This document shows positions 25,595 through 33,576 of a stretch of DNA of 64,000 nucleotides, piece after piece (within the stretch, counting starts at the first letter, position 1; the number at the start of each line of letters is the position of its first letter). The DNA comes from DATAEK01 sp036258055 (GTDB lineage Bacteria; Acidobacteriota; Vicinamibacteria; Vicinamibacterales; 2-12-FULL-66-21). Position numbers and translations under genes: made by a program. The notes beneath the pieces were generated by a model that saw only the letters and a program-made list of their open reading frames with translations, ran no database searches and was not told where the DNA came from. Where the stretch lies: the NCBI GenBank assembly GCA_036258055.1, contig DATAEK010000390.1:1-64000 (forward strand). Direction: 5' to 3'.

Positions 25595-26950
25595 CTACTC
25601 ATCAGATTCGCCCCCCGGCTCGGATGACTCCACCACGTGCGGAAGCGCCGTGCCGGTCCACGGGGCGAGGACCCCGGCCTTGACGTAGGTGAACAGCTTG
25701 TCCCGGGTGTCCACGATGTCCAGATTGCGCATCGTCAGCTGACCGATGCGATCCTGGGGGCTGAACATCGATTCGCCCTTTTCCATCGTGAGCCGCTCCG
25801 GCTTGTAGGTGAGGTTGGGTGACGTCGTGTCGAGGATCGAGTAGTCGTTGCCGCGGCGCAGCTCCAGCGTGACCTCGCCCGTGATCGCCCGCGCGACCCA
25901 CCGTTGCGCCGTCTCGCGCAGCATCATTGCCTGCGGATCGAACCACCGCCCCTGATAGAGCAGCCGGCCGAGACGCCGGCCGTTGTCCCGGTACTGTTCG
26001 ATCGTGTCCTCGTTGTGGATGCCGGTGATCAGCCGCTCGTAGGCGATGAAGAGGAGCGCCATCCCCGGCGCCTCGTAGATGCCGCGGCTCTTCGCTTCGA
26101 TGATGCGGTTCTCGATCTGGTCGCTCATCCCCAGGCCATGCCGCCCGCCGATCGCGTTGGCCTCGAGGATCAGCTTGACCGGATTCTTGAAGGTGATGCC
26201 GTTCAAGGCAACCGGTTGCCCCTCCTCGTAGCGAACCGAGACCTCTTCGCCCTTGATCGCGACGTCATCCCGCCAGAAGGGGACGCCCATGATCGGCTCG
26301 ACGATCCGGATGCCGGTGTTCAGCCGTTCGAGATCCTTGGCCTCGTGGGTGGCGCCGAGGATGTTGGAATCGGTCGAGTACGCCTTCTCGGCAGACATGC
26401 GATAAGCGAAACCCGCGCGCTGCATGTACTCGGACATCTCGGCGCGGCCGCCGAGCTCGTCGATGAACTGCTGATCGAGCCAGGGCTTGTAGATGCGGAG
26501 GTTGGGATTGGCGAGCAGGCCGTAACGGTAGAAGCGTTCGATGTCATTGCCCTTGAACGTGCTTCCGTCACCCCAGATGTTCACGTTGTCGAGCCGCATG
26601 GCCCCGACGAGCATCGTGCCGGTGACCGCGCGGCCGATGGGCGTCGTGTTGAAGTACTGGACCCCCGCGGTCGAGATGTGAAACGCCCCGCACTGCAGGA
26701 CGGCGAGCCCTTCGGTGACGAGCTGGGCGCGGCAGTCGATCAGGCGCGCTTCCTCGGCGCCGTACTGCAGCGCGCGACGTGGAATGTCTTCGTAGTCCGG
26801 CTCGTCGGGCTGACCGAGGTTCGCCGTGTATGCGTAGGGAATCGCACCCTTGCTACGCATCCAGTGCAGGGCGGCGCTGGTATCGAGCCCGCCCGAGAAC
26901 GCGATGCCAACCTTTTCGCCGGCGGGGAGCTGCTGGAGAATATTTGCCAT
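25595..26950 (-). CDS. argG: Argininosuccinate synthase
   Basis: This 451-residue enzyme joins citrulline and aspartate with ATP in arginine synthesis. The N-terminal ATP-pyrophosphatase motif is VGIAFSGGLDTSAALHWM (about 15-32). ANLGQPDEPDYEDIPRRA, STAGVQYFNTTPIGRAVTGTM, NIWGDGSTFKGNDIERFYRYG and the later TYKPERLTMEKGE are typical of the longer E. coli-type ArgG. The start ATG 26950 has GGAA upstream. The open frame beyond it runs through repeat DNA. It is 134 bp downstream of the dehydrogenase on the same strand. Confidence 0.95.
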   Translation of the reverse strand: MANILQQLPAGEKVGIAFSGGLDTSAALHWMRSKGAIPYAYTANLGQPDEPDYEDIPRRALQYGAEEARLIDCRAQLVTEGLAVLQCGAFHISTAGVQYFNTTPIGRAVTGTMLVGAMRLDNVNIWGDGSTFKGNDIERFYRYGLLANPNLRIYKPWLDQQFIDELGGRAEMSEYMQRAGFAYRMSAEKAYSTDSNILGATHEAKDLERLNTGIRIVEPIMGVPFWRDDVAIKGEEVSVRYEEGQPVALNGITFKNPVKLILEANAIGGRHGLGMSDQIENRIIEAKSRGIYEAPGMALLFIAYERLITGIHNEDTIEQYRDNGRRLGRLLYQGRWFDPQAMMLRETAQRWVARAITGEVTLELRRGNDYSILDTTSPNLTYKPERLTMEKGESMFSPQDRIGQLTMRNLDIVDTRDKLFTYVKAGVLAPWTGTALPHVVESSEPGGESDE

Positions 26951-27007
26951 TCGTTCCAACTTTAGATCAGTGTTTTGACGGCTGACGGCTGTCCACAGTG
27001 ACGTGGT

Positions 27008-27025
27008 GTCCGGCTTTAGCCGGAC
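27008..27025. repeat. REP-like 18-bp palindrome, second copy
   Basis: GTCCGGCTTTAGCCGGAC differs from the copy at 17735 only in the central base. It lies between argG and the dehydrogenase, just before a CAGCGGA heptamer array. Confidence 0.85.
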
Positions 27026-27050
27026 CTTGACGCGGACCGCGGACCGCCGA

Positions 27051-27077
27051 CAGCGGACAGCGGACAGCGGACAGCGG
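27051..27077. repeat. CAGCGGA heptamer array
   Basis: Nearly four tandem copies of CAGCGGA follow a degenerate lead-in (GCGGACCGCGGACCGCCGA). Single or double related units are seen near 17788-17800 and 40649-40663. The array lies in a 134-bp intergenic region. Confidence 0.85.
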
Positions 27078-27084
27078 TCAAGAT

Positions 27085-27978
27085 TCAATCCTTCGGCAGC
27101 CCCGCCATCTCGAAGAGCACCGTTGCCAGCGCCGCGTAGTCGTCGTCGCCGCGCCCTGCCGCGATGAGCGCGGTGACGAGCTGCTGGATGACGCTCGATG
27201 CTGGCGCCGGCACCTCGAACTGCGCCAGGGTCTCGCTGACGATCCGCATGTCCTTCGCGTAGAGGCGCGCCCGGAACCCGGGTTTGTAGTTGCCCTGCAG
27301 CATCCGTTCGCCGTGCACTTCGAGCACGCGGCTCGCCGCGAAGCCGCCGAGCAGCGCCTCGCGCACGCGGGCTGGATCGACCTTGGCCTTGCGCGCGAGC
27401 GCGAACGCCTCGCTGACCGCTGCGAGCGCGCCGCCGATGACCATCTGGTTGCATACTTTGCAAATCTGGCCGGCACCGGAGTCGCCGATACGAATCACCT
27501 TGTCGGGGTTGCCCATGGCGTCCAGGATTGGTTTGACGGTGGCGAACGCGTCCGCATCGCCGCCAACCATGATCGACAGCGATCCGTTGATGGCGCCGAT
27601 CTCGCCGCCGCTGACCGGTGCATCGAGCATCGTGGCGCCGAGCGTCCTGGCGCGGTCTGCCAGACGTCGTGCGACGCCTGGGGCGATGGTGCTGGTGTCG
27701 ACCACGATCGTTCCCGGCTGCAGAGCGCTGAACACGCCGTCAGCCCCTTCGAGCACGATCTCGACGTCCGGGGAATCCGGGACCATCGTGATAATCCGCC
27801 GCGCGTGCCTCGCGACATCAGCCGGCGACGTCGCACGCTGCGCTCCGGCGGCAACGAGCTCGTCGACGGGGCCCTGACTGCGGCTGTGCACGACGAGGGA
27901 GTGACCCTTTGCGAGAAGATTGCGCGCCATGGGTTTGCCCATGACACCAAGACCGATGAAGCCGACCGTCTCAGACAT
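27085..27978 (-). CDS. NAD(P)-dependent beta-hydroxyacid dehydrogenase (tartronate-semialdehyde reductase type)
   Basis: This is a 297-residue member of the 3-hydroxyisobutyrate dehydrogenase family. The N-terminal Rossmann motif is VGFIGLGVMGKPMARNLL (5-22). The substrate-binding DAPVSGGEIGAINGSL (about 119-134) and the catalytic-lysine region GAGQICKVCNQM (about 165-178) are intact. Length and the SGGEIGA variant fit 2-hydroxy-3-oxopropionate (tartronate semialdehyde) reductase of glyoxylate metabolism, but other hydroxyacids are possible. Its start overlaps the divergent region leading to the beta-lactamase-like gene. Confidence 0.85.
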   Translation of the reverse strand: MSETVGFIGLGVMGKPMARNLLAKGHSLVVHSRSQGPVDELVAAGAQRATSPADVARHARRIITMVPDSPDVEIVLEGADGVFSALQPGTIVVDTSTIAPGVARRLADRARTLGATMLDAPVSGGEIGAINGSLSIMVGGDADAFATVKPILDAMGNPDKVIRIGDSGAGQICKVCNQMVIGGALAAVSEAFALARKAKVDPARVREALLGGFAASRVLEVHGERMLQGNYKPGFRARLYAKDMRIVSETLAQFEVPAPASSVIQQLVTALIAAGRGDDDYAALATVLFEMAGLPKD

Positions 27979-28030
27979 GGCGAGTCAGTATACGCGCGCC
28001 GTGTGGCATCCGCCTGAGCTCGCGGCAGCC

Positions 28031-28903
28031 GTGGTGCGGTCGAACGCCAATGCTATCCTGGACCGCTTGCGCCGCTGCCTGTTGCCGATCATCGTCGGGG
28101 TCGCCTTCGTCGTGCACGCGCAGGAGCCGGCGCCGCAAACCGCTTCCCCTCAGCGTGGTTCGGCAGTCAGCGAATGTTTCATGTTTGCGCGGCTCGATGG
28201 CAGCGATCTGTTGGCGTCCAATCCGCGCGAATGCGATTACGCGACGGCGCCGGCCTCCACGTTCAAGATCCCGCACGCGCTCATCGCGCTCGAGACCGGC
28301 GTCATCGACGAGCGCACGGTCGTGCGGTGGGACGGAACCGCCTACGAGTTCGAGAGCTGGCGTCGAGACCACACGCTCGAATCCGCCATCCGATCGTCCG
28401 TGTACCCGTTCTTCCGCCGGACCGCGGCGCTCATCGGCGCCGAACGGATGCATCGGATGCTGAAGACGCTTCAGTACGGCGCTGATACGTTCGAGGGGGA
28501 CGTCCGGGAGTTCTGGACCAACGGCGACCTCGTCGTGACGCCACGTGAACAGCTCTCGTTCCTCCGCCGAATGTTCAGCGGCGCGCTGCCGATCGCAGCA
28601 CGGCACGTCCAGACCGTCAGCAGCGACCTGGTCATGCCGCCGTTACAGATTTCGAATGCGTCCGGACTTCATGTGTTTCTGCTGCGCTGGCCTTCGGGCA
28701 CGATCGTGCGGGCCAAGACGGGCAACACGACCGTTGCCGGCGAGCGGGTGAGCTGGCTGGTCGGGTCGCTCGAGTCCGTGAAAGGCGCGTTCGTGTTCGT
28801 CGGCCGGGTGCGCGCACGGTCGGCAATGACCGGCACCGCGGGCGCCGACTTGGCACTGCGGGAGTTGAATCGGCAAGTGAAGAGAGTGTTCGACGGTCAA
28901 TGA
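28031..28903 (+). CDS. Class D beta-lactamase-like serine hydrolase (exported)
   Basis: This is a penicillin-recognising hydrolase of about 290 residues. The active-site motif is S76-T-F-K79 (ASTFKIPHALIALETG). RSSVYPFFRR supplies the S-x-V element, the YGN element reads YGA, and the third motif is AKTGNTTVAG followed by WLVG, the order typical of class D enzymes. A signal peptide (CLLPIIVGVAFVVHAQ) precedes the mature protein. The start is uncertain: GTG 28031 is given here, while TTG 28067 would leave a compact signal peptide and has GGA upstream. Its real substrate could be beta-lactams or a peptidoglycan-linked sensor role (BlaR-like domain without the sensor). Confidence 0.8.
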   Translation: MVRSNANAILDRLRRCLLPIIVGVAFVVHAQEPAPQTASPQRGSAVSECFMFARLDGSDLLASNPRECDYATAPASTFKIPHALIALETGVIDERTVVRWDGTAYEFESWRRDHTLESAIRSSVYPFFRRTAALIGAERMHRMLKTLQYGADTFEGDVREFWTNGDLVVTPREQLSFLRRMFSGALPIAARHVQTVSSDLVMPPLQISNASGLHVFLLRWPSGTIVRAKTGNTTVAGERVSWLVGSLESVKGAFVFVGRVRARSAMTGTAGADLALRELNRQVKRVFDGQ

Positions 28904-28912
28904 GGAGGCTCG

Positions 28913-29413
28913 ATGCCTACGCATCCGGACATCGCGCAGCTGCTCGCCATCCTCGATCGCGCCTACAACCGCCGGTCCTGGCACGGCACGAACCTGCGCG
29001 GATCAATCCGCGGGCTGACGCCGGCCCAGGCGCTGTGGCGTCCGGCGCCGGCACGTCACAACATCCACGAGGTCGTCGTGCATGCCGCGTACTGGAAGTA
29101 CGCGGTCTGCCGGCGCTTGACCGGAGAGAAGCGTGGTGCGTTTCCACTCAAGGGGTCTAACTGGTTTCCCCGTGAGGGTGATCCCGACGACACCGCCTGG
29201 CAGGCTGACGTCGCCCTGCTGGAGCGCACGCACAAGGCGCTCAGGGACGCCATTGCTCTGATGCGAGCGAACGATCTCCGCCGCACGTCGCCGGGCTCGA
29301 AGGTGTCCAACTTCGAGCTGATCTCCGGCATTGCCGCGCACGACCTGTATCACGCCGGTCAGATCCAACTCCTCAAACGGCTCCGTGCCGAGCCGTCACG
29401 TATGGTCAGTTGA
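28913..29413 (+). CDS. DinB-family protein
   Basis: This is a 166-residue four-helix-bundle protein of the DinB/YfiT type. Such proteins hold a metal with histidines and often act as thiol-dependent transferases. The likely ligands are in HNIHEVVVHAAYWKY (about 48-62) and HDLYHAGQI (about 143-151). GGAG lies a few bases before the ATG. It follows the beta-lactamase-like gene by 9 bp and overlaps the next gene by 4 nt, so the three may be one transcript. No specific substrate can be given. Confidence 0.82.
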   Translation: MPTHPDIAQLLAILDRAYNRRSWHGTNLRGSIRGLTPAQALWRPAPARHNIHEVVVHAAYWKYAVCRRLTGEKRGAFPLKGSNWFPREGDPDDTAWQADVALLERTHKALRDAIALMRANDLRRTSPGSKVSNFELISGIAAHDLYHAGQIQLLKRLRAEPSRMVS

Positions 29414-30384
29414 CCGCTTCGGGGCATCACGCATCCGGTCGCGGCAGCTTGCGGGCCTACGGCGCCCTCGTCGTTGCCGTCCTCGGCATCACGTGGTCGG
29501 CGATCTTCGTCCGTTGGGCCGGCGTTCCAGGGCCCGCGTCGGCCTTTTATCGCGTGTTCATCGCCGCGCTGGTCCTCTGGCCGTGGCGAGCGGTCAGAGC
29601 CCTGAACGCACGAAGCGACGATGAGCCTCGAGCGCGTCAGGATCCCCGGGCAATCTGGCTGGCGCTCGCCGGCGGTGCGTTCTTCGGCCTCGATCTCGCG
29701 CTCTACAACACCGCCGTGCTCATGACCACCGCATCCACCGCGACGCTTCTTGGCAACAACGCGCCGATCTTCGTCGGGATTGGATCCTGGTTGTTCTTCG
29801 GCCGCCGGCCCGCGCGACGCTTCTGGGTAGGCCTCGGGCTCGCCCTGCTCGGGGGCGCGCTCGTTGTCGTCACGGCCATCGCAGGCGAGGGAGCCGGGAA
29901 CGTCCGCGGGGACCTTCTTGCCCTCAGTGCGTCGACGTTCTTTGCAGCCTACATGCTGACCACCGAGCGGGTGCGCGCCGGAATGGACACGCTGACGTTC
30001 AGCTCGATCTCGGCGGCCGGCACGGTCGCGACGCTGCTGGTGACGTGTCTGGTATTCGGATCGGCGTTGTCCGGTTACTCACCTCGTGCCTGGGCCGCGC
30101 TGCTCGGCCTCGGGCTGATCTCACAGTTGACCGCGTACTTTGCGCTCGCCTACGCACTGGGCCACCTGCCGGCGACGATCACTTCAGTGGGTCTCCTGGC
30201 GCAGGTTCCGTTGACCGCGTCACTCGCGGTGCCGCTCCTCGGGGAAAGACTTACGGGCGCACAAATGGTTGGAGGGCTGCTGGTCCTGGCGGGCATCTAT
30301 GTCGTCAACCAGCCCTCGACCTCTCTACAGGATCAAGAGATCAGGAGAACGATGAATGCTCCTGATCTCCGGGTCTCCTGTTAA
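29410..30384 (+). CDS. EamA-family (DMT superfamily) transporter
   Basis: This is a 324-residue integral membrane protein with about ten hydrophobic helices arranged as two EamA repeats. The first repeat starts LVVAVLGITWSAIFVRWAG, the second starts near GDLLALSASTFFAAYM, and the last ends VGGLLVLAGIYVVNQ. DMT proteins export metabolites such as amino acids, but the substrate is not predictable here. The start is probably TTG 29410, which overlaps the DinB stop (TTGA). An 11-bp perfect inverted repeat (30337-30369) lies in the last codons of the gene. Confidence 0.82.
   Translation: MTASGHHASGRGSLRAYGALVVAVLGITWSAIFVRWAGVPGPASAFYRVFIAALVLWPWRAVRALNARSDDEPRARQDPRAIWLALAGGAFFGLDLALYNTAVLMTTASTATLLGNNAPIFVGIGSWLFFGRRPARRFWVGLGLALLGGALVVVTAIAGEGAGNVRGDLLALSASTFFAAYMLTTERVRAGMDTLTFSSISAAGTVATLLVTCLVFGSALSGYSPRAWAALLGLGLISQLTAYFALAYALGHLPATITSVGLLAQVPLTASLAVPLLGERLTGAQMVGGLLVLAGIYVVNQPSTSLQDQEIRRTMNAPDLRVSC
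30337..30369 (+). repeat. 11-bp perfect stem-loop at the end of the EamA gene
   Basis: GAGATCAGGAG (30337-30347) is complementary to CTCCTGATCTC (30359-30369), with an 11-nt loop. It is inside the coding sequence, 15 nt before the stop. No T-run follows, so it is not a standard terminator. It could affect mRNA stability or translation of the next gene, which starts at 30396. Confidence 0.6.
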
Positions 30385-30395
30385 CATTCGGTCGC

Positions 30396-30836
30396 ATGCT
30401 GCCCTTCGCCCGAGGCCGCCGTCTGTTCACCTGGTCGTGCATCGCGACGATCGTCGTCGCCGCGCTCCACACGATCGGCAACACCGTCGGGACGCCGCCG
30501 GGCGACGCCGCGTTTGTCTCCCTCGAGTCGGCGATGCGGGGCTACCGCATCCCGATGGGCATGGGCATGTCGCCGTCGGTGTGGGAGATCTATCGCGGCC
30601 TCGTCTTCACGATGAGCCTCTGCCTCGTGGCCATGGGCGCGCTCGGCCTCGCCGTGGCGGGCTCCCGCGATGCGACGACGCGGCTGCTCTCGCGGCTGGC
30701 GCTGGTGTTCGCGATCTCCTCCGCGGCGTTGACGATCCTTTACTGGGTGTATCAGATTCCGCCGCCGCTCATCAGCATGGCGATCGTGACCGTGCTCTTC
30801 GCGATCGCGTTTCGCACGACGGCGCAAGCGGAGTAA
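30396..30836 (+). CDS. Small four-helix membrane protein of unknown function
   Basis: This is a 146-residue protein with four predicted membrane helices (about 10-30, 68-88, 98-118 and 124-140) and a short loop GTPPGDAAFVSLESAMRGYRIPMGM between the first two. The pattern resembles the uncharacterised LIC_13387-type family (remembered resemblance only). It follows the EamA gene by 11 bp and could be co-transcribed. No enzymatic motif is visible. Confidence 0.7.
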   Translation: MLPFARGRRLFTWSCIATIVVAALHTIGNTVGTPPGDAAFVSLESAMRGYRIPMGMGMSPSVWEIYRGLVFTMSLCLVAMGALGLAVAGSRDATTRLLSRLALVFAISSAALTILYWVYQIPPPLISMAIVTVLFAIAFRTTAQAE

Positions 30837-30866
30837 CTGGCCGGCTTTCGATTCGATCAATCCACC

Positions 30867-32129
30867 ATGACTTCTGCGATCTCACTGCTCCTCCTCGCGC
30901 TGTCCCCGTTTGCGTTCGCGCAGGCTCCGGACGCCGGCGTTCATCGACTACTCGACAGCGCCGAGTTCAAACAGGCCGCGACCTTCATCGACGGCGACTA
31001 CGAACGGTTCGTCCGCGAGCTGATTACCCTCACCGAGATACCGTCGCCGCCGTTCAAGGAACAGCAGCGCGCCCGCGCCTACCTCGAGATGCTGCGCCAG
31101 CAGGGTCTGTCGGACGTCGAGATGGATCCCGAGGGCAATGTAATGGGCGTGCGCAAGGGCAGCGGCGGGCCGATGCTCGCGGTCGTCGCTCACCTCGATA
31201 CCGTGTTTCCCGAAGGCACGGACGTCAAGGTCAAGCGCGACGGCACGAAGCTGATGGCGCCTGGTATCGGCGACGACACCCGTGGCCTCGCGCTGATGCT
31301 CGCCGTCATTCGGGCGATGGACGCGGGAAAGATGCGGACCACCAGCGACATTCTGTTCGTCGGCAACGTGGGCGAGGAAGGCGAAGGCGATCTGCGCGGC
31401 GTCAAATACCTGTTGCAGAAGGGCAAGTACAAGGATCGCATCAAGCAGTTCATCGCGATCGATGGCGGCGAGCAGGGCTCGATCACGCGTGCAGGTGTCG
31501 GCAGCTTCCGTTATCGTGTGACGTTCAAAGGCCCCGGCGGTCACAGCTACGGAGCCTTTGGCCTGGTGAATCCCGCCTTTGCGATGGGAAATGCGATCGC
31601 GAAATTCGCCCGGCTCCAGGTGCCATCCAATCCCAAGACGACGTTCAACGTCGGCGTCGTCGGCGGTGGCACCTCGGTCAACTCGATCCCGTCGGAAGTC
31701 CGGATGGACGTGGACATGCGCTCGGAATCGTGCGCCGAGCTGAAGAAGGTCAACGACGCGTTTCTCGCGCTGGTCAAGGAAGCGGTCGACGAGGAGAACC
31801 GCGCGCGATCCACACGCGAGGGGCGCGTCGAGGCGGATCCCAAGTCGATCGGTGAGCGACCCTGCGGAGAGACAGCGATCCAGTCGCCGATCGTCCAGAC
31901 CACGGCGGCGGTTGCGAAAGCGTTCGACCTGAAGCCCTCGTTCGAGACCAGCAGCACGGATTCGAACATCCCCATGAGCCTGGGGATTCCAGCTGTCACC
32001 ATCGGCCGCGGCGGTCCGGGCGGCCGGGGCCACTCTCCCGACGAGTGGACGGACGTGAACAAAAGGTCAGCGACGCGGGCGGTTCAGGTCGCGATGGCGA
32101 TGATACTCGCGGTCGCCGGCGTGCCGTAG
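30867..32129 (+). CDS. Secreted M20-family metallopeptidase
   Basis: This is a 420-residue zinc aminopeptidase/carboxypeptidase-type protein with a signal peptide (LLLLALSPFAFAQ). Metal and catalytic residues are in VVAHLDTVFP (H109, D111), GIGDDTRG (D136) and NVGEEGEGD (E170/E171). A dimerisation 'lid' domain lies between about 215 and 325 (GPGGHSYGAFG). The late ligand region is STDSNIPMSLGIPAVTIGRGGPGGRGHSPDEW. The layout fits the PepT/M20A-like subgroup. A periplasmic role in peptide use is likely. Confidence 0.88.
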   Translation: MTSAISLLLLALSPFAFAQAPDAGVHRLLDSAEFKQAATFIDGDYERFVRELITLTEIPSPPFKEQQRARAYLEMLRQQGLSDVEMDPEGNVMGVRKGSGGPMLAVVAHLDTVFPEGTDVKVKRDGTKLMAPGIGDDTRGLALMLAVIRAMDAGKMRTTSDILFVGNVGEEGEGDLRGVKYLLQKGKYKDRIKQFIAIDGGEQGSITRAGVGSFRYRVTFKGPGGHSYGAFGLVNPAFAMGNAIAKFARLQVPSNPKTTFNVGVVGGGTSVNSIPSEVRMDVDMRSESCAELKKVNDAFLALVKEAVDEENRARSTREGRVEADPKSIGERPCGETAIQSPIVQTTAAVAKAFDLKPSFETSSTDSNIPMSLGIPAVTIGRGGPGGRGHSPDEWTDVNKRSATRAVQVAMAMILAVAGVP

Positions 32130-32163
32130 GAGAAGGAAGGGTAGGTCGGAGAGTCCCTGTAGT

Positions 32164-32181
32164 GTCCGGCTTCAGCCGGAC
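32164..32181. repeat. REP-like 18-bp palindrome, third copy
   Basis: GTCCGGCTTCAGCCGGAC lies in the 78-bp gap between the M20 peptidase and the next gene on the same strand. It differs by one central base from the copies at 17735 and 27008. Confidence 0.85.
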
Positions 32182-32207
32182 CCGAAAGTCTGCGGTAGCA
32201 TACCGCC

Positions 32208-33119
32208 ATGCGATCAACAGCCGACATCCTCACTCAGCTCGACCTCCCCACGCGCGACGCCTACGATCTCCCGTCCTCGCGCCTTCGCTTTCCTGACGGT
32301 GGTCACTTCCGAGTGGAGATTCCGTCGTGTGAAGGGCCGCGGGTCATGGACGAAGTCTGCCGTGCCGCGGACGAGCGCAGCGTGCCGGTCCATCGCGTCA
32401 GTCAGGGCAGCGGCGTCATGCTGCAGACCGACGACGAGATTGCTGCAATGGTCGCCAAGGGACGCGAGCGCGGCATCGAGGTCTGCCTCTTCGTCGGACC
32501 GCGTGCCAACTGGGACGCCGGCGTGCAGGCGACGACGTCAGCCGGGCGTGTGGTGGGCTCCGCATTGCGCGGTGCCGATCAGCTGTCGTTCGGGATCGAC
32601 GACGTCCTTCACGGGCTGAAGCTCGGCATCCGATCGATCCTCGTTGCCGATCTCGGTCAACTGATGGTGCTCGGGAAGATGAAAGCGACTGGTGACCTGC
32701 CGTCGGACTTCGTGCTCAAGAGCTCGGTCACCCTCGCGGCGCCGAATCCCGCGGCCGCGCGAGTGCTCGAGGATCTCGGTGCGACGTCGATCAACTTGCC
32801 GGTGGACTTGTCGCTTCCTCAGATTGCGGCGATTCGTGCCGCCGTCGATGTCGCGTTGGATTTCTACATCGAGGCGCCGGACGACTTCGGCGGGACGATC
32901 CGCCACTACGAGGCGGCAGAGCTGATTCGCGTGGGCGCGCCGATGTACCTCAAATTCGGCTTGCGCAATGCGCCGGCGATCTATCCGTCCGGGCAGCATC
33001 TCGAGCCGACGGTCCTGGCCATGGCGCGCGAGCGCGTCCGCCGCGCCTCGATCGGCTTGTCGATCCTGCGACGCTACGCGCCCGAGACGAAGGCGTCGCC
33101 GATCGGCGTCCAGGTGTAG
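32208..33119 (+). CDS. TIM-barrel-like protein, possibly related to U32 peptidases
   Basis: This is a 303-residue soluble protein without a signal peptide. Its alternation of short beta strands and helices (EVCLFVGPRAN, SILVADLGQLMVLG, FVLKSSVTLAAPNPAAARVLEDLGATSINLPVDLSL in outline, VALDFYIEAPDDFGG) is that of a (beta/alpha)8 barrel. The sentence 'strand - LGATSINLPVDLSLPQIAAIR' is reminiscent of U32-type proteins involved in tRNA or quinone modification, but the cysteines of those enzymes are not evident. I do not recognise a specific function. Confidence 0.6.
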   Translation: MRSTADILTQLDLPTRDAYDLPSSRLRFPDGGHFRVEIPSCEGPRVMDEVCRAADERSVPVHRVSQGSGVMLQTDDEIAAMVAKGRERGIEVCLFVGPRANWDAGVQATTSAGRVVGSALRGADQLSFGIDDVLHGLKLGIRSILVADLGQLMVLGKMKATGDLPSDFVLKSSVTLAAPNPAAARVLEDLGATSINLPVDLSLPQIAAIRAAVDVALDFYIEAPDDFGGTIRHYEAAELIRVGAPMYLKFGLRNAPAIYPSGQHLEPTVLAMARERVRRASIGLSILRRYAPETKASPIGVQV

Positions 33120-33149
33120 CGGCGGATCCGAATTCGTCGTTGCGGCGAT

Positions 33150-33566
33150 CTACTTCCCGCAGGCCGACTTCACGTCTACGAACACGAGCTCGATGGGCGT
33201 GTCATCGAGGTTCAGGTCCTCATGACGGTCGGGAGTGCTCCAGCGCGTTTCTCCGGCCTTCGCGCGCGATTCGGTGACGTCGCCGTTCGGCCGTTTCAGC
33301 GACTGGTGGGTGGGGGTCAGGTAGACCGTCACGCGTCCGCACCGGTGCTCGTGCAGGAGGCCAGGCTCCCGTGCGGCGTACTTCACACGAACGACGCGGA
33401 CGTGCTCGTTCTCGATCTCGACGGAGTAGTGCTGCCGATCCTTCGCAACCGGATCGTCCGGGCCGAAATCCACGGGCTTTGCCGGTGCCTGAACGGCAGC
33501 GTCCCTGGATGCTGCCGCCTGGAACAGGACGATCGCCGAAAGCATCACCAGCGTCGCTCGCACCAT
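33150..33566 (-). CDS. Exported cupin-like small protein
   Basis: This is a 138-residue protein with a signal peptide (VMLSAIVLFQAAAS). The mature part has a cupin-like order: YSVEIENEHVRVVRVKYAAREPGLLHEH (with a histidine pair near 72-74) and a second strand region ELVFVDVK at the C-terminus. Metal binding is possible but not certain. ATG 33566 is preceded by GGAG with good spacing. It follows the enolase-superfamily dehydratase by about 10 bp on the same strand and may be part of the same sugar-acid operon. Confidence 0.65.
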   Translation of the reverse strand: MVRATLVMLSAIVLFQAAASRDAAVQAPAKPVDFGPDDPVAKDRQHYSVEIENEHVRVVRVKYAAREPGLLHEHRCGRVTVYLTPTHQSLKRPNGDVTESRAKAGETRWSTPDRHEDLNLDDTPIELVFVDVKSACGK

Positions 33567-33576
33567 CACACGTCTC

